64,000 bases of DNA from Amorphoplanes digitatis (lineage in GTDB: Bacteria > Actinomycetota > Actinomycetes > Mycobacteriales > Micromonosporaceae), in NCBI RefSeq assembly GCF_014205335.1, contig NZ_JACHNH010000001.1, positions 4,272,501-4,336,500 of the forward strand, given 5' to 3'. The notes beneath the pieces were generated by a model. That model was not told the DNA's origin. It saw only the letters and a program-made list of their open reading frames with translations, and did no database searches. Positions 16,710 through 26,047 of the stretch are shown piece by piece. Each line of letters opens with the position of its first letter. Within the stretch, counting starts at the first letter, position 1. The position numbers and the translations under genes were made by a program.

Positions 16710-18809
16710 CTACGACACGCCGCCGCCCGGCTGGACGACGCCGTTGACCGTCAGCGTGTACGGCGCGTACTGCTTGATCATCCCGGTCGGCTCGTCGTAG
16801 GAGACGATGGCGACCACCTTCCGGTACGCCCGCAGCGCCGCGAACTGCGCGAGCGGCACCTGCCGCGCCCGGTGCCCCCGCTCGTCCAGCCCGACCAGCC
16901 GCACGTTCCACGCGTGCACCCGCTGCGGCACGATCTGCGTCGGCGAGCGCAGGCCGTCCAGCGTCGCGCCGTCGGTGACGGTGGCGCCGCCGAGCCGTAC
17001 GCGGTCGATCAGCCAGCCGCCCTTGTTGACCGACGAGTCGCTGACGTAACGGAAACCGATCAGGACCCGCTTTCCGGCGTACGCGGAGAGGTTGTAGGTG
17101 TTCTCGGCGAAGCCGTCGCTCTCGCCGGTGATCGCGGGCCCGAGCGGCCCCGCGACCGTCTTGTCCCCGGCGACGGCGGTGTAGGTGCGCCCGCCGTCGA
17201 CCGAGACGGTCACGTAGCCGTAGTCGTACCCGGACTCGGCGGAGTACTTCTGCCGTACCCGCAGTACCGGATCCGCGGCCGGCACGCTCGCCGCGGCCAC
17301 CGCCGCGACGTCGAGATCGGCGGCGTCGCCGGAGAAGAGCGCGCCGTCGCGCACCGTCCACTTCAGGCCCTGCACCGGCAGGGTGCGCGCGCCGGAGAAC
17401 CGCACCGACCGCAGCTGCGAGCCGCTCAGCGGCCGGCCGACGGCGTTTCGCAGCCGCACGTAGTCGGCGCCGTTTGGCGCCGCGCCCGGGTCGTCGTAGG
17501 CGGCCGGCTCGGCCAGGTTCACCGTCGACCGCAGGCTCGCGGCGATCACCCGCCGCCGTGGCACGCCGACCATGACCCCGTCGGGCGAGTCACCGACGAC
17601 CTTGTCGACCAGGGTCATCGTCTGGAAGTCGTGCAGGACCTGGTACAGGTTCACGTCGTCGCCCAGCGCCGCGGCCACCCCGGCCAGGCCGTGGTCCGCG
17701 CCGTCGCGGTGCAGCCGCGACAGCGCCGCGGCGCCGAAGCGGTCCCGCAGGTAGAGCATGAACTGGTACGAGTTGCCGTAGTCGGCGAGCACGTCGATCG
17801 GCTCGCCCTCGTCCCAGAGGTTCAGCGAGTTCTGCGGCCCGCCGCACGGGCGGGGGTTGGTGTTGTAACGGGTGCGCACATCGCCGAAGCCCTGGAAGCA
17901 GGCGAGATGGGCGTCCATGCCGGCGTGGTGGACGGTCGCGGTGCCGTCGACGTAGCCGACCAGGGTCTGCGCGTAGTCGGACAGGCCCTCGTTGACCCAG
18001 AGCTCCTCGTCCGGGTCGGTGTACTGCTGCAACAGGTGCTGCCACTCGTGCGCGAACGTGGCCTCGTACATCCGGGGCCGCGCGGGCCGGCTGGTGCACA
18101 GGTCGCCGGTCGGCTCGTTGGGCGGGTTGGCACCGGAGCGGTGCTTCCAGTCGTACACGTCGATCGTCATGACGTTGCGGTCGACGAGGTCGTTGACCTG
18201 CGCGGAGAAGAAGCCGGCGATGTAGGTCTGCGCCTTGGGGAAGTCGTAGTAGTTGTCGTCGCGGACGTTGTCCAGCAGGGTGACGGTCCGGGCGCCGTCG
18301 CCGGTGAAGTCGCCGTCGGTCAGCGTCGCCTTGGTGCCGTCGCGCTGCTTCGGCGTGCTGAACGCGGCCGTCTCGCGCGGCCAGATGGTCTCGTCGAACT
18401 CCCGGATCAGCCCGCCGATCTGCGCGTCCGTCACCTCGGTCGAGGAGGCCGGGCGGCAGTCGCCGGCCGGGAACGCGACGTCCTCGGCGACCCAGACCTC
18501 GATGTGCCTGCCGACGCCGCGCAGCGTGTAGTCCTTGCGGTAGACGTCGCCGTCGACCTCGTCGAGCCCGACCCATTTCCGGACGGTGCCGAGGGCGGGC
18601 GTCCCCGCGGCGGTCCGGGCCCGCTGCGGTGCGCCCTCGCGGCCGGCGCCCAGCTTCGAGACGTCGAACTGTTTGCGGGCCGGCTCCCGGATGTCGTCGG
18701 ACGGCGGGTACACCGGCGCCGCCCGCGCCGCGTCCGCGGCGGAGGCGACCGGCAGCAGCGGCAGGACGAGCAGGGCGACCGCGGCGAAGCGGAGGGGAGA
18801 GGCGCGCAC
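16710..18809 (-). CDS. Secreted M6-like metallopeptidase
   Basis: A 699-residue secreted protein (signal peptide RASPLRFAAVALLVLPLLP..SAADA, cleavage near residue 25). The zinc site HEWQH is at about 254, followed by LWVNEGLSDYAQTLVGYV, the usual HEXXH then NEG..DY arrangement of immune-inhibitor-A (M6) and related peptidases. The long C-terminus (about 450-690) has beta-sandwich repeats, including GKRVLIGFRYVSDSSVNKGG and ending in a jelly-roll-like stretch. Predicted role is extracellular protein degradation. Stands alone; stop lies 11 bases beyond the GGDEF gene's stop, convergent. Confidence 0.78.
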   Translation of the reverse strand: MRASPLRFAAVALLVLPLLPVASAADAARAAPVYPPSDDIREPARKQFDVSKLGAGREGAPQRARTAAGTPALGTVRKWVGLDEVDGDVYRKDYTLRGVGRHIEVWVAEDVAFPAGDCRPASSTEVTDAQIGGLIREFDETIWPRETAAFSTPKQRDGTKATLTDGDFTGDGARTVTLLDNVRDDNYYDFPKAQTYIAGFFSAQVNDLVDRNVMTIDVYDWKHRSGANPPNEPTGDLCTSRPARPRMYEATFAHEWQHLLQQYTDPDEELWVNEGLSDYAQTLVGYVDGTATVHHAGMDAHLACFQGFGDVRTRYNTNPRPCGGPQNSLNLWDEGEPIDVLADYGNSYQFMLYLRDRFGAAALSRLHRDGADHGLAGVAAALGDDVNLYQVLHDFQTMTLVDKVVGDSPDGVMVGVPRRRVIAASLRSTVNLAEPAAYDDPGAAPNGADYVRLRNAVGRPLSGSQLRSVRFSGARTLPVQGLKWTVRDGALFSGDAADLDVAAVAAASVPAADPVLRVRQKYSAESGYDYGYVTVSVDGGRTYTAVAGDKTVAGPLGPAITGESDGFAENTYNLSAYAGKRVLIGFRYVSDSSVNKGGWLIDRVRLGGATVTDGATLDGLRSPTQIVPQRVHAWNVRLVGLDERGHRARQVPLAQFAALRAYRKVVAIVSYDEPTGMIKQYAPYTLTVNGVVQPGGGVS

Positions 18810-18857
18810 GGAAGGGACGCTACCCGGATCAAGCCCCCAAAAGGGGCAAGACGCGAC

Positions 18858-19124
18858 CTACTCGAAGAGGGAATGGTGGCGGCCGCCCTCGGCGCGCCGC
18901 CGGGCCCGCCGGCGCAGCTGCACCACCACCGCGTCGACCGCCGCCACCAGCGCCCACCCGGCGAACAGCCAGGCGGGCACGGTCCAGCCCGTGCGCCACA
19001 GCACGACGGCCAGGACCGCGCACACGACGAAGCCGAACGAGGCCAGCACCAGCCGCAGGTTCAGCGCGCTGTACGGCCGGTCGACGGTGCCCCGGCGACC
19101 GGGCGGCTGCGAACCGATCGGCAT
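18858..19124 (-). CDS. Small membrane protein, DUF6343-like
   Basis: An 88-residue protein with two transmembrane helices (RLVLASFGFVVCAVLAVVLW and WLFAGWALVAAVDAVVVQL) and a basic tail (RRRARRRAEG). The start SALNLRLVLASFGFVVC matches the DUF6343 family of two-helix actinobacterial proteins. Function unknown; it stands between a peptidase and an ABC transporter but is not obviously coupled to either. Confidence 0.6.
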   Translation of the reverse strand: MPIGSQPPGRRGTVDRPYSALNLRLVLASFGFVVCAVLAVVLWRTGWTVPAWLFAGWALVAAVDAVVVQLRRRARRRAEGGRHHSLFE

Positions 19125-19161
19125 GGATCGAGCCTAGCCGCCCGGCCGGGGACCGCGCCGG

Positions 19162-19962
19162 TCAGGACACCTCGCGCCGCAGCACCCGCACGGTGCCCAG
19201 GGCCAGCGGCAGGGCCACCCAGACCAGGGCGGCGACGCCGAAGCGGACCCACTGCTCGCCGGTCATGCCCGGCTCGCTCAGCGGCACCGAGGTCATGTTG
19301 ATGTCGACCCAGCCCGCGGCGGTGTGCAGCCACTTGACCATCTCGCCGAGCACCGTCCAGACCGTCGGGATGGCGAAGTACAGCACGATCGCCAGCGGCG
19401 AGTTCATCAGCAGGGCGCCGAACGCCGAGCCCATCAGCACGAACACGATCTGGTTGACGAGCAGCTGACCCACCAGGGCGGCCTCGATGTGCCAGGCTCC
19501 GTCGCCGCCCGTACCGATGGCGATCAGGTTGCCGGCCGCGGACAGCGCGGCCGCCGCCGCCGTTGTCGCGATCGCGATCAGCACGGCCGCGATCAGCTTC
19601 GCCGCGACGACCCGCCCGCGCCGCGGCACGAGGGTGAACGTGGTCAGCGCGGTCCGCTGCGACCACTCGCTGGTCATCGACAGGATGCCGAGCACCGGCA
19701 GCAGCACGCTCGCCGGCACCAGGCCGAAGGAGAGGAAGCCCTGGAAGGTCTGCTCGGCGTCCGGCACCGCGAACAGCATGATCGCGGCGGTGCCCGCCGC
19801 GGCCAGCCCGATCACGATCAGCAGCCACAGCCCCGAGCGGGTGTCGGCAAGCTTGCGCAGCTCCACCAGGACCAGACGCCAGAGCGGGATCTCCGTACGG
19901 TCGACGTCACGTTCGGGCGCGACGCTCACCGCGCCGGCCGGTGCCTGCTGAACCGCGGTCAT
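19162..19962 (-). CDS. ABC-2 type transporter permease
   Basis: A 266-residue integral membrane protein with six predicted helices: about 44-64 (LWLLIVIGLAAAGTAAIMLF), 80-97, 125-145 (LIAIATTAAAAALSA), 165-190, 195-215 and the last (RFGVAALVWVALPLALGTV). The 50-residue cytoplasmic N-terminus ends with LVLVELRKLADTRSG, the usual L-ELRKL-TRSG amphipathic entry of ABC-2 permeases. It overlaps the ATPase gene's stop by four bases (ATGA), forming a two-component exporter. Confidence 0.85.
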   Translation of the reverse strand: MTAVQQAPAGAVSVAPERDVDRTEIPLWRLVLVELRKLADTRSGLWLLIVIGLAAAGTAAIMLFAVPDAEQTFQGFLSFGLVPASVLLPVLGILSMTSEWSQRTALTTFTLVPRRGRVVAAKLIAAVLIAIATTAAAAALSAAGNLIAIGTGGDGAWHIEAALVGQLLVNQIVFVLMGSAFGALLMNSPLAIVLYFAIPTVWTVLGEMVKWLHTAAGWVDINMTSVPLSEPGMTGEQWVRFGVAALVWVALPLALGTVRVLRREVS

Positions 19963-20858
19963 CGGACCGCCTCCTTCACCGAGTCGCCGGCGGTCAGTGT
20001 CAGGAACATCTGCTCGAGCCCGCCGCTGCCGGCCGGGCGCAGCTCCAGCAGCACCAGGCCCGCGCCGGCCGCGGCCCGGCCGATCGTCTCCGCGTCGGCC
20101 TGCACGACGACGCCCCCGTCGGTCGTCGCGGTGCCGGTCAGCCCGGCGCGGGCGAGCACCGCCTCCAGCGCGGGCCGGTCCAGCGCCCGCACCAGCGTGC
20201 CGGTGCCGGCGAGCAGCTCGTCCTTGTCGCCCTGCGCCACGACCCGCCCGCCGCCGATGACGATCAGCCGGTCCGCGACCGCCTCCACCTCGCGCAGCAG
20301 GTGCGAGGAGAGCAGCACGGTGCCGCCGCGGTCGGCGAAGTCGCGCAACAGCCCGCGCATCCAGAAGATCCCCTCGGGGTCCAGGCCGTTCGCCGGCTCG
20401 TCCAGGATCAGGATCCCGGGATCGCCGAGCATCGCGTACGCGAGCCCGAGCCGCTGCCGCATGCCCAGCGAGTACGCCTTCACCCGCCGCTTGGCGGCCG
20501 TGCTGTTGAGCCCCACCCGGTCCAGGCTCGCCTCGACCCCACGCCGGTCGATGCCCATCGTCATCGCGGCCAGGGTCAGTACCTCCCTTCCGGTACGCCC
20601 GGAGTGCTGCGCCGACGCGTCCAGCAGCACCCCGATGCGCCGCCCGGGATTGCCCATCCGCCGGTACGCCCGCCCGTCGACGGTGGCGGTGCCGGCCGTG
20701 GGTGGGGTGAGCCCGCAGATCATCCGCATGGTGGTGGACTTGCCCGCGCCGTTCGGGCCGAGGAAGCCCGTCACCGTGCCCGGTTCGCAGGTGAAGGAGA
20801 CGTCGTCGACGGCCGGGTGGCTCCCGTACCGTTTGCTCAGGTGTTCAACCGTGATCAT
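19959..20858 (-). CDS. ABC transporter ATP-binding protein
   Basis: A 299-residue ABC ATPase: Walker A GPNGAGKST, Q-loop region, signature YSLGMRQRLGLAYAM, Walker B ILILDEPANGLDP and the H-loop in SSHLL. The C-terminal 80 residues carry the DrrA-type extension. It pairs with the permease to export an unknown substrate (drug, lipid or peptide). A two-component system encoded divergently just downstream may regulate it: histidine kinase and response regulator start 120 bases away on the other strand, a common arrangement for exporters of this type. Confidence 0.9.
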   Translation of the reverse strand: MITVEHLSKRYGSHPAVDDVSFTCEPGTVTGFLGPNGAGKSTTMRMICGLTPPTAGTATVDGRAYRRMGNPGRRIGVLLDASAQHSGRTGREVLTLAAMTMGIDRRGVEASLDRVGLNSTAAKRRVKAYSLGMRQRLGLAYAMLGDPGILILDEPANGLDPEGIFWMRGLLRDFADRGGTVLLSSHLLREVEAVADRLIVIGGGRVVAQGDKDELLAGTGTLVRALDRPALEAVLARAGLTGTATTDGGVVVQADAETIGRAAAGAGLVLLELRPAGSGGLEQMFLTLTAGDSVKEAVR

Positions 20859-20980
20859 GCGTATCAGCGTGCCGCCGCCGGGCGGCCGGCCGCGTCGGCC
20901 GCCGGTCGGCGCCGGCGAACCTTGGTCTAGCGCTCGTCGAGACTTTGGTCGGTATCGGGCGGCGGCGCGCCGCCCGTAGC

Positions 20981-22261
20981 ATGGCGCTCGTGGGGGAGCT
21001 GGTGGTGCCGGGAGGCGGCGGACGGCCGTCGGAGTACCGGTGGCTGCTTCCGGCGTCGCTGCTCGACGATCCCGACGGGCCGCCGGCGGCCCGCTCGACC
21101 CGCGACTGGGTCATCGACACGCTCTGCTTCGCGCTCGGCCTCGGCTGGACCCTGCTGGCCACGGCCGACCTGCTGAGCGCGCACCCGACGCTGGTGCAGG
21201 AGTGGGCGTACACCCCGCGCTGGCTGATCTGGCTCGACCTCGCGGTCGGGGTCGTGCTCTCGGTCGCGCTCTGGTGGCGGCGGCGCTGGCCGGTGTACCT
21301 CGCGCTGCTTACCGTCGTGGCCGGCGCCGTCACCGTGGCGGGCGCGATCGCCGGCCTGATCTTCTTCTTCACGGTCGCGCTGCACCGCAGGTTCGCGGTG
21401 ACGGCGGCGGTCTTCGCCGGCGCCGTGCTCACCAGCGCGGTCTTCTGCGCGCTGCGACCCGAGACGAACAACAGCTATTGGGAGTCGATGGTCTGGAGCG
21501 CGGCGTTCCTGGTGATCGTGATGCTCTGGGGCATGGTCATGCGGTCCCGGCGCCAGCTCGTGCTGTCGCTGCGGGACCGGGCCGAGCGCGCCGAGTCCGA
21601 GCAGCGGCTGCGGATCATCCAGGCCCGCGCTCTGGAACGCACCCGCATCGCCCGCGAGATGCACGACGTGCTCGCACACCGGATCTCGCTGCTGAGCCTG
21701 CACGCCGGCGCCCTGGAGATCCGGCCCGACGCGGCGCCCGCCGAGGTGGCCGGCGCGGCCGGGGTGATCCGGGCCAGCGCGCACCAGGCGCTTCAGGACC
21801 TGCGCGAGGTGATCGGCGTGCTGCGCGAGCCGGAGGGCGACGATCGGCCGGAGCGCCCGCAGCCGACCCTGTGCGAGCTGCCCGCGCTGGCCGACGAGTC
21901 CCGGGCCGCGGGCGCGAAGGTCCGCCTCGACGTGCGGATCGACGACTCGACGCCGCTGCCTGACGGCGCCGGGCGCACGGCGTACCGGATCGTCCAGGAG
22001 GGCCTGACCAACGCCCGCAAGCACGCGCCCGGCACGGCGGTGCGGGTCACCGTCGAGGGAAAGGCCGGCGTGGGGCTGACCATCGACGTCCGCAACCCGG
22101 CACCGGTCGGGCGCGCCACCCTGGCCATCCCCGGCGCCGGCACCGGCCTGGTCGGGCTCGGCGAACGCGCCACCCTGGCCGGCGGCAAGCTGGTGCACGG
22201 GCGCACCGCCGACGGGGAGTTCGCCCTCAGCGCCTGGCTGCCCTGGGCCGGACCGGCGTGA
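20981..22261 (+). CDS. NarL-type sensor histidine kinase
   Basis: A 426-residue membrane histidine kinase. Four to five transmembrane helices occupy about 30-180 (VIDTLCFALGLGWTLLATA; LAVGVVLSVALWW; YLALLTVVAGAVTV; AAFLVIVMLWGMVM). The HisKA_3 box is IAREMHDVLAHRISLLSLH with the phosphoacceptor His; the ATPase domain has YRIVQEGLTNARKHAPG and GTGLVGLGERATL. ATG 20981 has no ribosome-binding site, while GGGGGAG at 20992-20998 suggests a GTG at 21005 as true start. The stop overlaps the response regulator's GTG. It faces the ABC exporter divergently. Confidence 0.9.
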   Translation: MALVGELVVPGGGGRPSEYRWLLPASLLDDPDGPPAARSTRDWVIDTLCFALGLGWTLLATADLLSAHPTLVQEWAYTPRWLIWLDLAVGVVLSVALWWRRRWPVYLALLTVVAGAVTVAGAIAGLIFFFTVALHRRFAVTAAVFAGAVLTSAVFCALRPETNNSYWESMVWSAAFLVIVMLWGMVMRSRRQLVLSLRDRAERAESEQRLRIIQARALERTRIAREMHDVLAHRISLLSLHAGALEIRPDAAPAEVAGAAGVIRASAHQALQDLREVIGVLREPEGDDRPERPQPTLCELPALADESRAAGAKVRLDVRIDDSTPLPDGAGRTAYRIVQEGLTNARKHAPGTAVRVTVEGKAGVGLTIDVRNPAPVGRATLAIPGAGTGLVGLGERATLAGGKLVHGRTADGEFALSAWLPWAGPA

Positions 22262-22917
22262 CCGCTCCGGTGCGGGTGCTGATCGTCGACGACGACGCCC
22301 TGGTCCGCGCGGGCCTGACGATGATCCTGTCCGGCGCCGAGGACATCGCGGTGGTCGGCGAGGCCGCCGACGGCAGCGAGGTGCCGGCCGCGGTGGCCGC
22401 GCACCGCCCGGACGTGGTGCTGATGGACATCCGGATGCCCCGGGTCGACGGCCTCACGGCGACCGAGTCGCTGCGCGGGCGCGCGGGCGCCCCGGAGGTG
22501 ATCGTGCTGACCACGTTCGACGCCGACGAGTTCGTGCTGCGGGCGCTGCGCGCCGGCGCGAGCGGTTTCCTGCTCAAGGACACCCCGCCGGTGGAGATCC
22601 TGCACGCCGTCCGCCGGGTGGCCGGCGGCGAGGCGGCGCTGTCGCCGACGGTGACCCGGCAGCTGATCGCGCACGTGGCCGCCCCCGACCCGGGCGGCAC
22701 CCGGCGGCGGGCCCTGACGGCCCTGGAACAGCTCAGCGAACGCGAGCGCGACGTCGCCCTGCTGCTCGGCCAGGGCCGGTCCAACGCGGAGATCTCGGCG
22801 GAGCTGTTCATGAGCGTCGCGACGGTGAAGGCGCACGTGTCGCGCCTGCTGGTGAAGCTCGACCTGAACAACCGCGTGCAGGTCGCGCTCCTGGTGCACG
22901 ACGCCGGCAAGGCCTGA
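22258..22917 (+). CDS. NarL/LuxR-type response regulator
   Basis: A 219-residue response regulator: receiver domain with DDDA acid patch, phosphoacceptor Asp in DVVLMDIRMP, switch Thr in VLTTFD and Lys in LLKDTPP. The LuxR-type helix-turn-helix at the C-terminus is LSERERDVALLLGQGRSNAE and SVATVKAHVSRLLVKLDLNN. It is translationally coupled (GTGA) to the kinase that phosphorylates it. A likely target is the divergent ABC exporter. Confidence 0.93.
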   Translation: MTAPVRVLIVDDDALVRAGLTMILSGAEDIAVVGEAADGSEVPAAVAAHRPDVVLMDIRMPRVDGLTATESLRGRAGAPEVIVLTTFDADEFVLRALRAGASGFLLKDTPPVEILHAVRRVAGGEAALSPTVTRQLIAHVAAPDPGGTRRRALTALEQLSERERDVALLLGQGRSNAEISAELFMSVATVKAHVSRLLVKLDLNNRVQVALLVHDAGKA

Positions 22918-22950
22918 GCGAGCCCGCCCGCGGCGCTCAGACCCCGGTCG

Positions 22951-24183
22951 TCACCGTGCCGGGGAGCGCGGCCAGAGCGGCTCGGGCGCGGCCTGCTCGG
23001 CCGCGCGCAGCACCCGCAGGATGTTGCGGCCGGTGAGCCGCTCCAGGTCGGCCTGGCTCCAGCCGCGCGACGCGAGCTCGGCGAGCAGCCGCGGGTAGCC
23101 GGAGACGTCCTCGAGGCCGGTCGGCAGCCGGTCGCAGCCGTCGTAGTCGCCGCCGATGCCGACGTGTTCCACGCCGGCGACGTCGCGGACGTGCTCCACG
23201 TGGTCGGCGACCTGGGCGATCGTCGCCTCGGGCCGCGGGTTGGCGGCCAGCCACGGCCGGAACTGCTCCGGCGGCGCCACGTCGCTGCCGGGCAGCGCCG
23301 ACAGGAACGAACCGGCGGTGGCCGGCGGCGCCACGTCGCCGTGCTGCCCGGGCCGGGGCGCGGCCGGCCACCAGGACGGCGCCGGCGGCAGGCCGAGCCG
23401 CGCCCACTCCGCGTCGGCGGCCGTGGCCCAGGCCGCCACCTCCGCCGAGATGAACGGCGGCACGAACGTGACCATGCAGACGCCGCCGTTGTCGCGCAGC
23501 TTGACCAGCACGTCGTCGGCGGCGTTGCGGCGGTGGCCGTTGACCGCGTGCGCCGACGAGTGGCTGAAGATCACCGGGGCGGTCGCCACGTCCAGCGCCG
23601 CGTGCATGGTCGTGGCGGCCACGTGCGACAGGTCGACGAGTACGCCGATGCGCTGCATCTCCGCGACGATCGCCCGGCCCTCGTCGTCGAGCCCGCCGAC
23701 ACCGGGCTCGTCGGTCGCCGAGTCCGCCCACGACGTGTTGTGGTTGTGCGTCAGCGTCACGTACCGCACGCCGAGACGGGCGAAGGCGCGCAGCACCCCC
23801 AGCGACGTGGCCAGGCTGTGGCCGCCCTCGATGCCGATCAGCGATGCGATCCGGCCGCCGCCGATCGCGGCCTCGACGTCGTCGGCCGAGTACGCGATCG
23901 CCAGGTCCCGCGGGTACGCGGCGGCGAGCCGGTACACCGCGTCGATCTGCTCCATGGTGGCGACGACGGCCTCGGGCTCGGAGAGGTCGGAGGGCACGTA
24001 CACCGACCAGAACTGGCCGCCGACGCCGCCCGCGCGCAGCCGGGCGATGTCCGTGTGGAACTCCGGCCGGTCGGCGGCCAGCCCGGACACCCGGTAGCCG
24101 GCCCGGGCGCGCAGGGCCATCGGCAGGTCGTTGTGCCCGTCGATCACCGGCATGGCTTGCAACGCGAGGTCTACCACGGTCAC
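22951..24183 (-). CDS. Membrane-dipeptidase-type (M19) dipeptidase
   Basis: A 410-residue zinc dipeptidase of the M19 family (renal dipeptidase type). Metal ligands appear in order: DGHNDLP near the start, GIEGGHSL (Glu), SHSSAHAV (His), HRRNAADD, and GIGGDYDG (Asp) toward the end, all present. The GTG start at 24181-24183 follows an AGGAG eight bases upstream; the longer open frame is not used. There is no signal peptide, so it acts inside the cell, probably on dipeptides or D-amino-acid-containing peptides from wall turnover. It stands alone. Confidence 0.9.
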   Translation of the reverse strand: MTVVDLALQAMPVIDGHNDLPMALRARAGYRVSGLAADRPEFHTDIARLRAGGVGGQFWSVYVPSDLSEPEAVVATMEQIDAVYRLAAAYPRDLAIAYSADDVEAAIGGGRIASLIGIEGGHSLATSLGVLRAFARLGVRYVTLTHNHNTSWADSATDEPGVGGLDDEGRAIVAEMQRIGVLVDLSHVAATTMHAALDVATAPVIFSHSSAHAVNGHRRNAADDVLVKLRDNGGVCMVTFVPPFISAEVAAWATAADAEWARLGLPPAPSWWPAAPRPGQHGDVAPPATAGSFLSALPGSDVAPPEQFRPWLAANPRPEATIAQVADHVEHVRDVAGVEHVGIGGDYDGCDRLPTGLEDVSGYPRLLAELASRGWSQADLERLTGRNILRVLRAAEQAAPEPLWPRSPAR

Positions 24184-24356
24184 TGGGGCTGCTCCTGACG
24201 CTCCGGGCTGTTGATGATCGCCTGCGGAGCCTATGACAGGTGATTCCACAGGTTGGCTATATAGACGGCGGTATAGCGGGTTTGACATCTGGGCTGGTAC
24301 CCGGGGCGCGCTGAGAATCACTCACAACCCCTCGGTCACTCCCCCCGGAGGCACCC

Positions 24357-24995
24357 TTGACCAGACGCCGTACCACCCCCGCTCTGCTCGCCGCCGTGCT
24401 GGCGGCCGTCCTGCTTCAGCTCGGCTTCGCGGCACCGGCCGGCGCGACCCCGCCCGGCATTCCCACCGCCGCCACCGCGCGGACCTACCTCGCCTCGATC
24501 ACGGTCGCGGCCTCGACGCACACCACGACCTACAACCGGGACCTCTTCCCGCACTGGCACACCGTCTCCGGCGCCTGCAACACCCGGGAGACGGTGCTCA
24601 AGCGCGACGGCACCAGCGTGGTCACCGACTCCGCGTGCGCGTCCACGTCCGGGCGGTGGTTCAGCCCGTACGACGGCGCCACCTGGACCGCGGCGTCCGA
24701 CGTCGACATCGACCACATGGTGCCGCTGAAGAACGCCTGGATCTCCGGCGCCTGGGCGTGGACGACGGCCAAGCGTGAGTCGTTCGCCAACGACCTGACC
24801 AACCCGCAGCTCATCGCGGTCACCGACAACGTCAACCAGTCCAAGAGCGACCAGTCGCCGGACGCCTGGAAGCCGCCGCTGTCCAGCTACCACTGCACCT
24901 ACGCCCGGATGTGGGTCAAGGTGAAGTACGTCTGGGCGCTGACCGTGACCAGCGCGGAGAAGTCCGCACTGACGACGATGCTCAACGCCTGCTGA
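24357..24995 (+). CDS. Secreted HNH nuclease family protein (DUF1524/GmrSD-C like)
   Basis: A 212-residue protein with a TTG start after GGAGG and a signal peptide (TRRRTTPALLAAVLAAVLLQ; cleavage near PAGAT, residue 30). The mature domain has the DVDIDHMVPLKNAW motif (first His pair) and NPQLIAVTDNVNQSKSDQSP with the N and K..D positions of the HNH endonuclease family. Two pairs of cysteines likely form disulfides. It probably degrades DNA outside the cell. Its stop overlaps the convergent LysR gene by 14 bases. Confidence 0.85.
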   Translation: MTRRRTTPALLAAVLAAVLLQLGFAAPAGATPPGIPTAATARTYLASITVAASTHTTTYNRDLFPHWHTVSGACNTRETVLKRDGTSVVTDSACASTSGRWFSPYDGATWTAASDVDIDHMVPLKNAWISGAWAWTTAKRESFANDLTNPQLIAVTDNVNQSKSDQSPDAWKPPLSSYHCTYARMWVKVKYVWALTVTSAEKSALTTMLNAC

Positions 24996-25977
24996 CCCGG
25001 GCCGCGGACAGCGGCGGTGTCACCGGCTGGGCGCCGAACCCCGGGTTCGCGCCCAGCCACGCCGCGAAGCGGGGGCGGATGGCGACGACGTCGAGGTAGG
25101 ACTGCACCGCCAGCGCGGCGACCTCGGGGCCGCCGGCGGCGGCGGGACCGGCCGGGTCCCAGCCGAGCAGGTGCCGCCAGCGCAGCGGCGAGCCCTCCAG
25201 TGGCAGCGCGACCACTCCCGGTATCGGCCGCACGATGCCCTGGCACAACACCACGGCCGCACCGCCGGCGACCAGGTCGATGCAGCTGGCCACGTCCATC
25301 TCGTACGGCGGGGGCGGCGTGAAACCCGCCCGCGCGCAGGCGGCGGCGAAGCAGTCGTTGAAGCACCCGTCGCCGGGCGCCGTGGCCCACCTCTCCCCGG
25401 CGAACTCGGCGAGCGGAACCTCGTCGCGCCCGGCCAGCCGGTGCCCGGCGCCGACCAGGACCCAGACCGGGTCGACGCAGACGGGCTGCCAGACCAGGCC
25501 GGCGTCGGGGGAGGGTATCGACGGGGAGCAGGCCCCGACGAGCGCGTAGTCGAGCCGGCCGTCGAGCACCCGCGCGCAGATCTCGTCCGCGGACCAGGTG
25601 GCGTGCATGGTCACCGGGCTGTTCGGGTACGCGGTGGCGAGCCGCTGCACCAGGCCGCCGGAGACCGGCCCGTTGGTGGCGCCGATCCGGAACTGCCCGG
25701 GCCGCGCGGACCCGACGAACGCGGTGACGTCACGGTGCAGGCCGTTCACGGCCGGGATGACCAGCCGGGCCCGCGCCAGCACCAGATCGCCGAGCGGGGT
25801 CGGCCGGGTGCCGCGCCGTCCACGATGGAAGAGCGGGCCGCCGACGGTCCGCTCGATGCGCTTGAGCTGGGTGGTCAGCGCGGGTTGGGCCAGACCGAGC
25901 GCCGCGGCGGCCTTGGTGACGCTGCCCGCCTCGGCGATCGCGCAGATCATCCTCAGATGGCGCAGCTCGAGGTCCAC
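24982..25977 (-). CDS. LysR family transcriptional regulator
   Basis: A 331-residue LysR-type regulator. The N-terminal helix-turn-helix (MDLELRHLRMICAIAEAGSV..AAAALGLAQPALTTQLKRIE) is followed by the effector domain, seen as GQFRIGATNGPVSGGLVQRL. No divergently transcribed gene starts right next to it (the nearest upstream gene is on the same strand), so its target cannot be named from context. Confidence 0.88.
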   Translation of the reverse strand: MDLELRHLRMICAIAEAGSVTKAAAALGLAQPALTTQLKRIERTVGGPLFHRGRRGTRPTPLGDLVLARARLVIPAVNGLHRDVTAFVGSARPGQFRIGATNGPVSGGLVQRLATAYPNSPVTMHATWSADEICARVLDGRLDYALVGACSPSIPSPDAGLVWQPVCVDPVWVLVGAGHRLAGRDEVPLAEFAGERWATAPGDGCFNDCFAAACARAGFTPPPPYEMDVASCIDLVAGGAAVVLCQGIVRPIPGVVALPLEGSPLRWRHLLGWDPAGPAAAGGPEVAALAVQSYLDVVAIRPRFAAWLGANPGFGAQPVTPPLSAARVSRR

Positions 25978-26047
25978 AACCAGACGTTAGAGGTCGGCGC
26001 CCGTAACCGAAATACCAACATTGTGAATTTCCGGCTGCGGCCCGCGG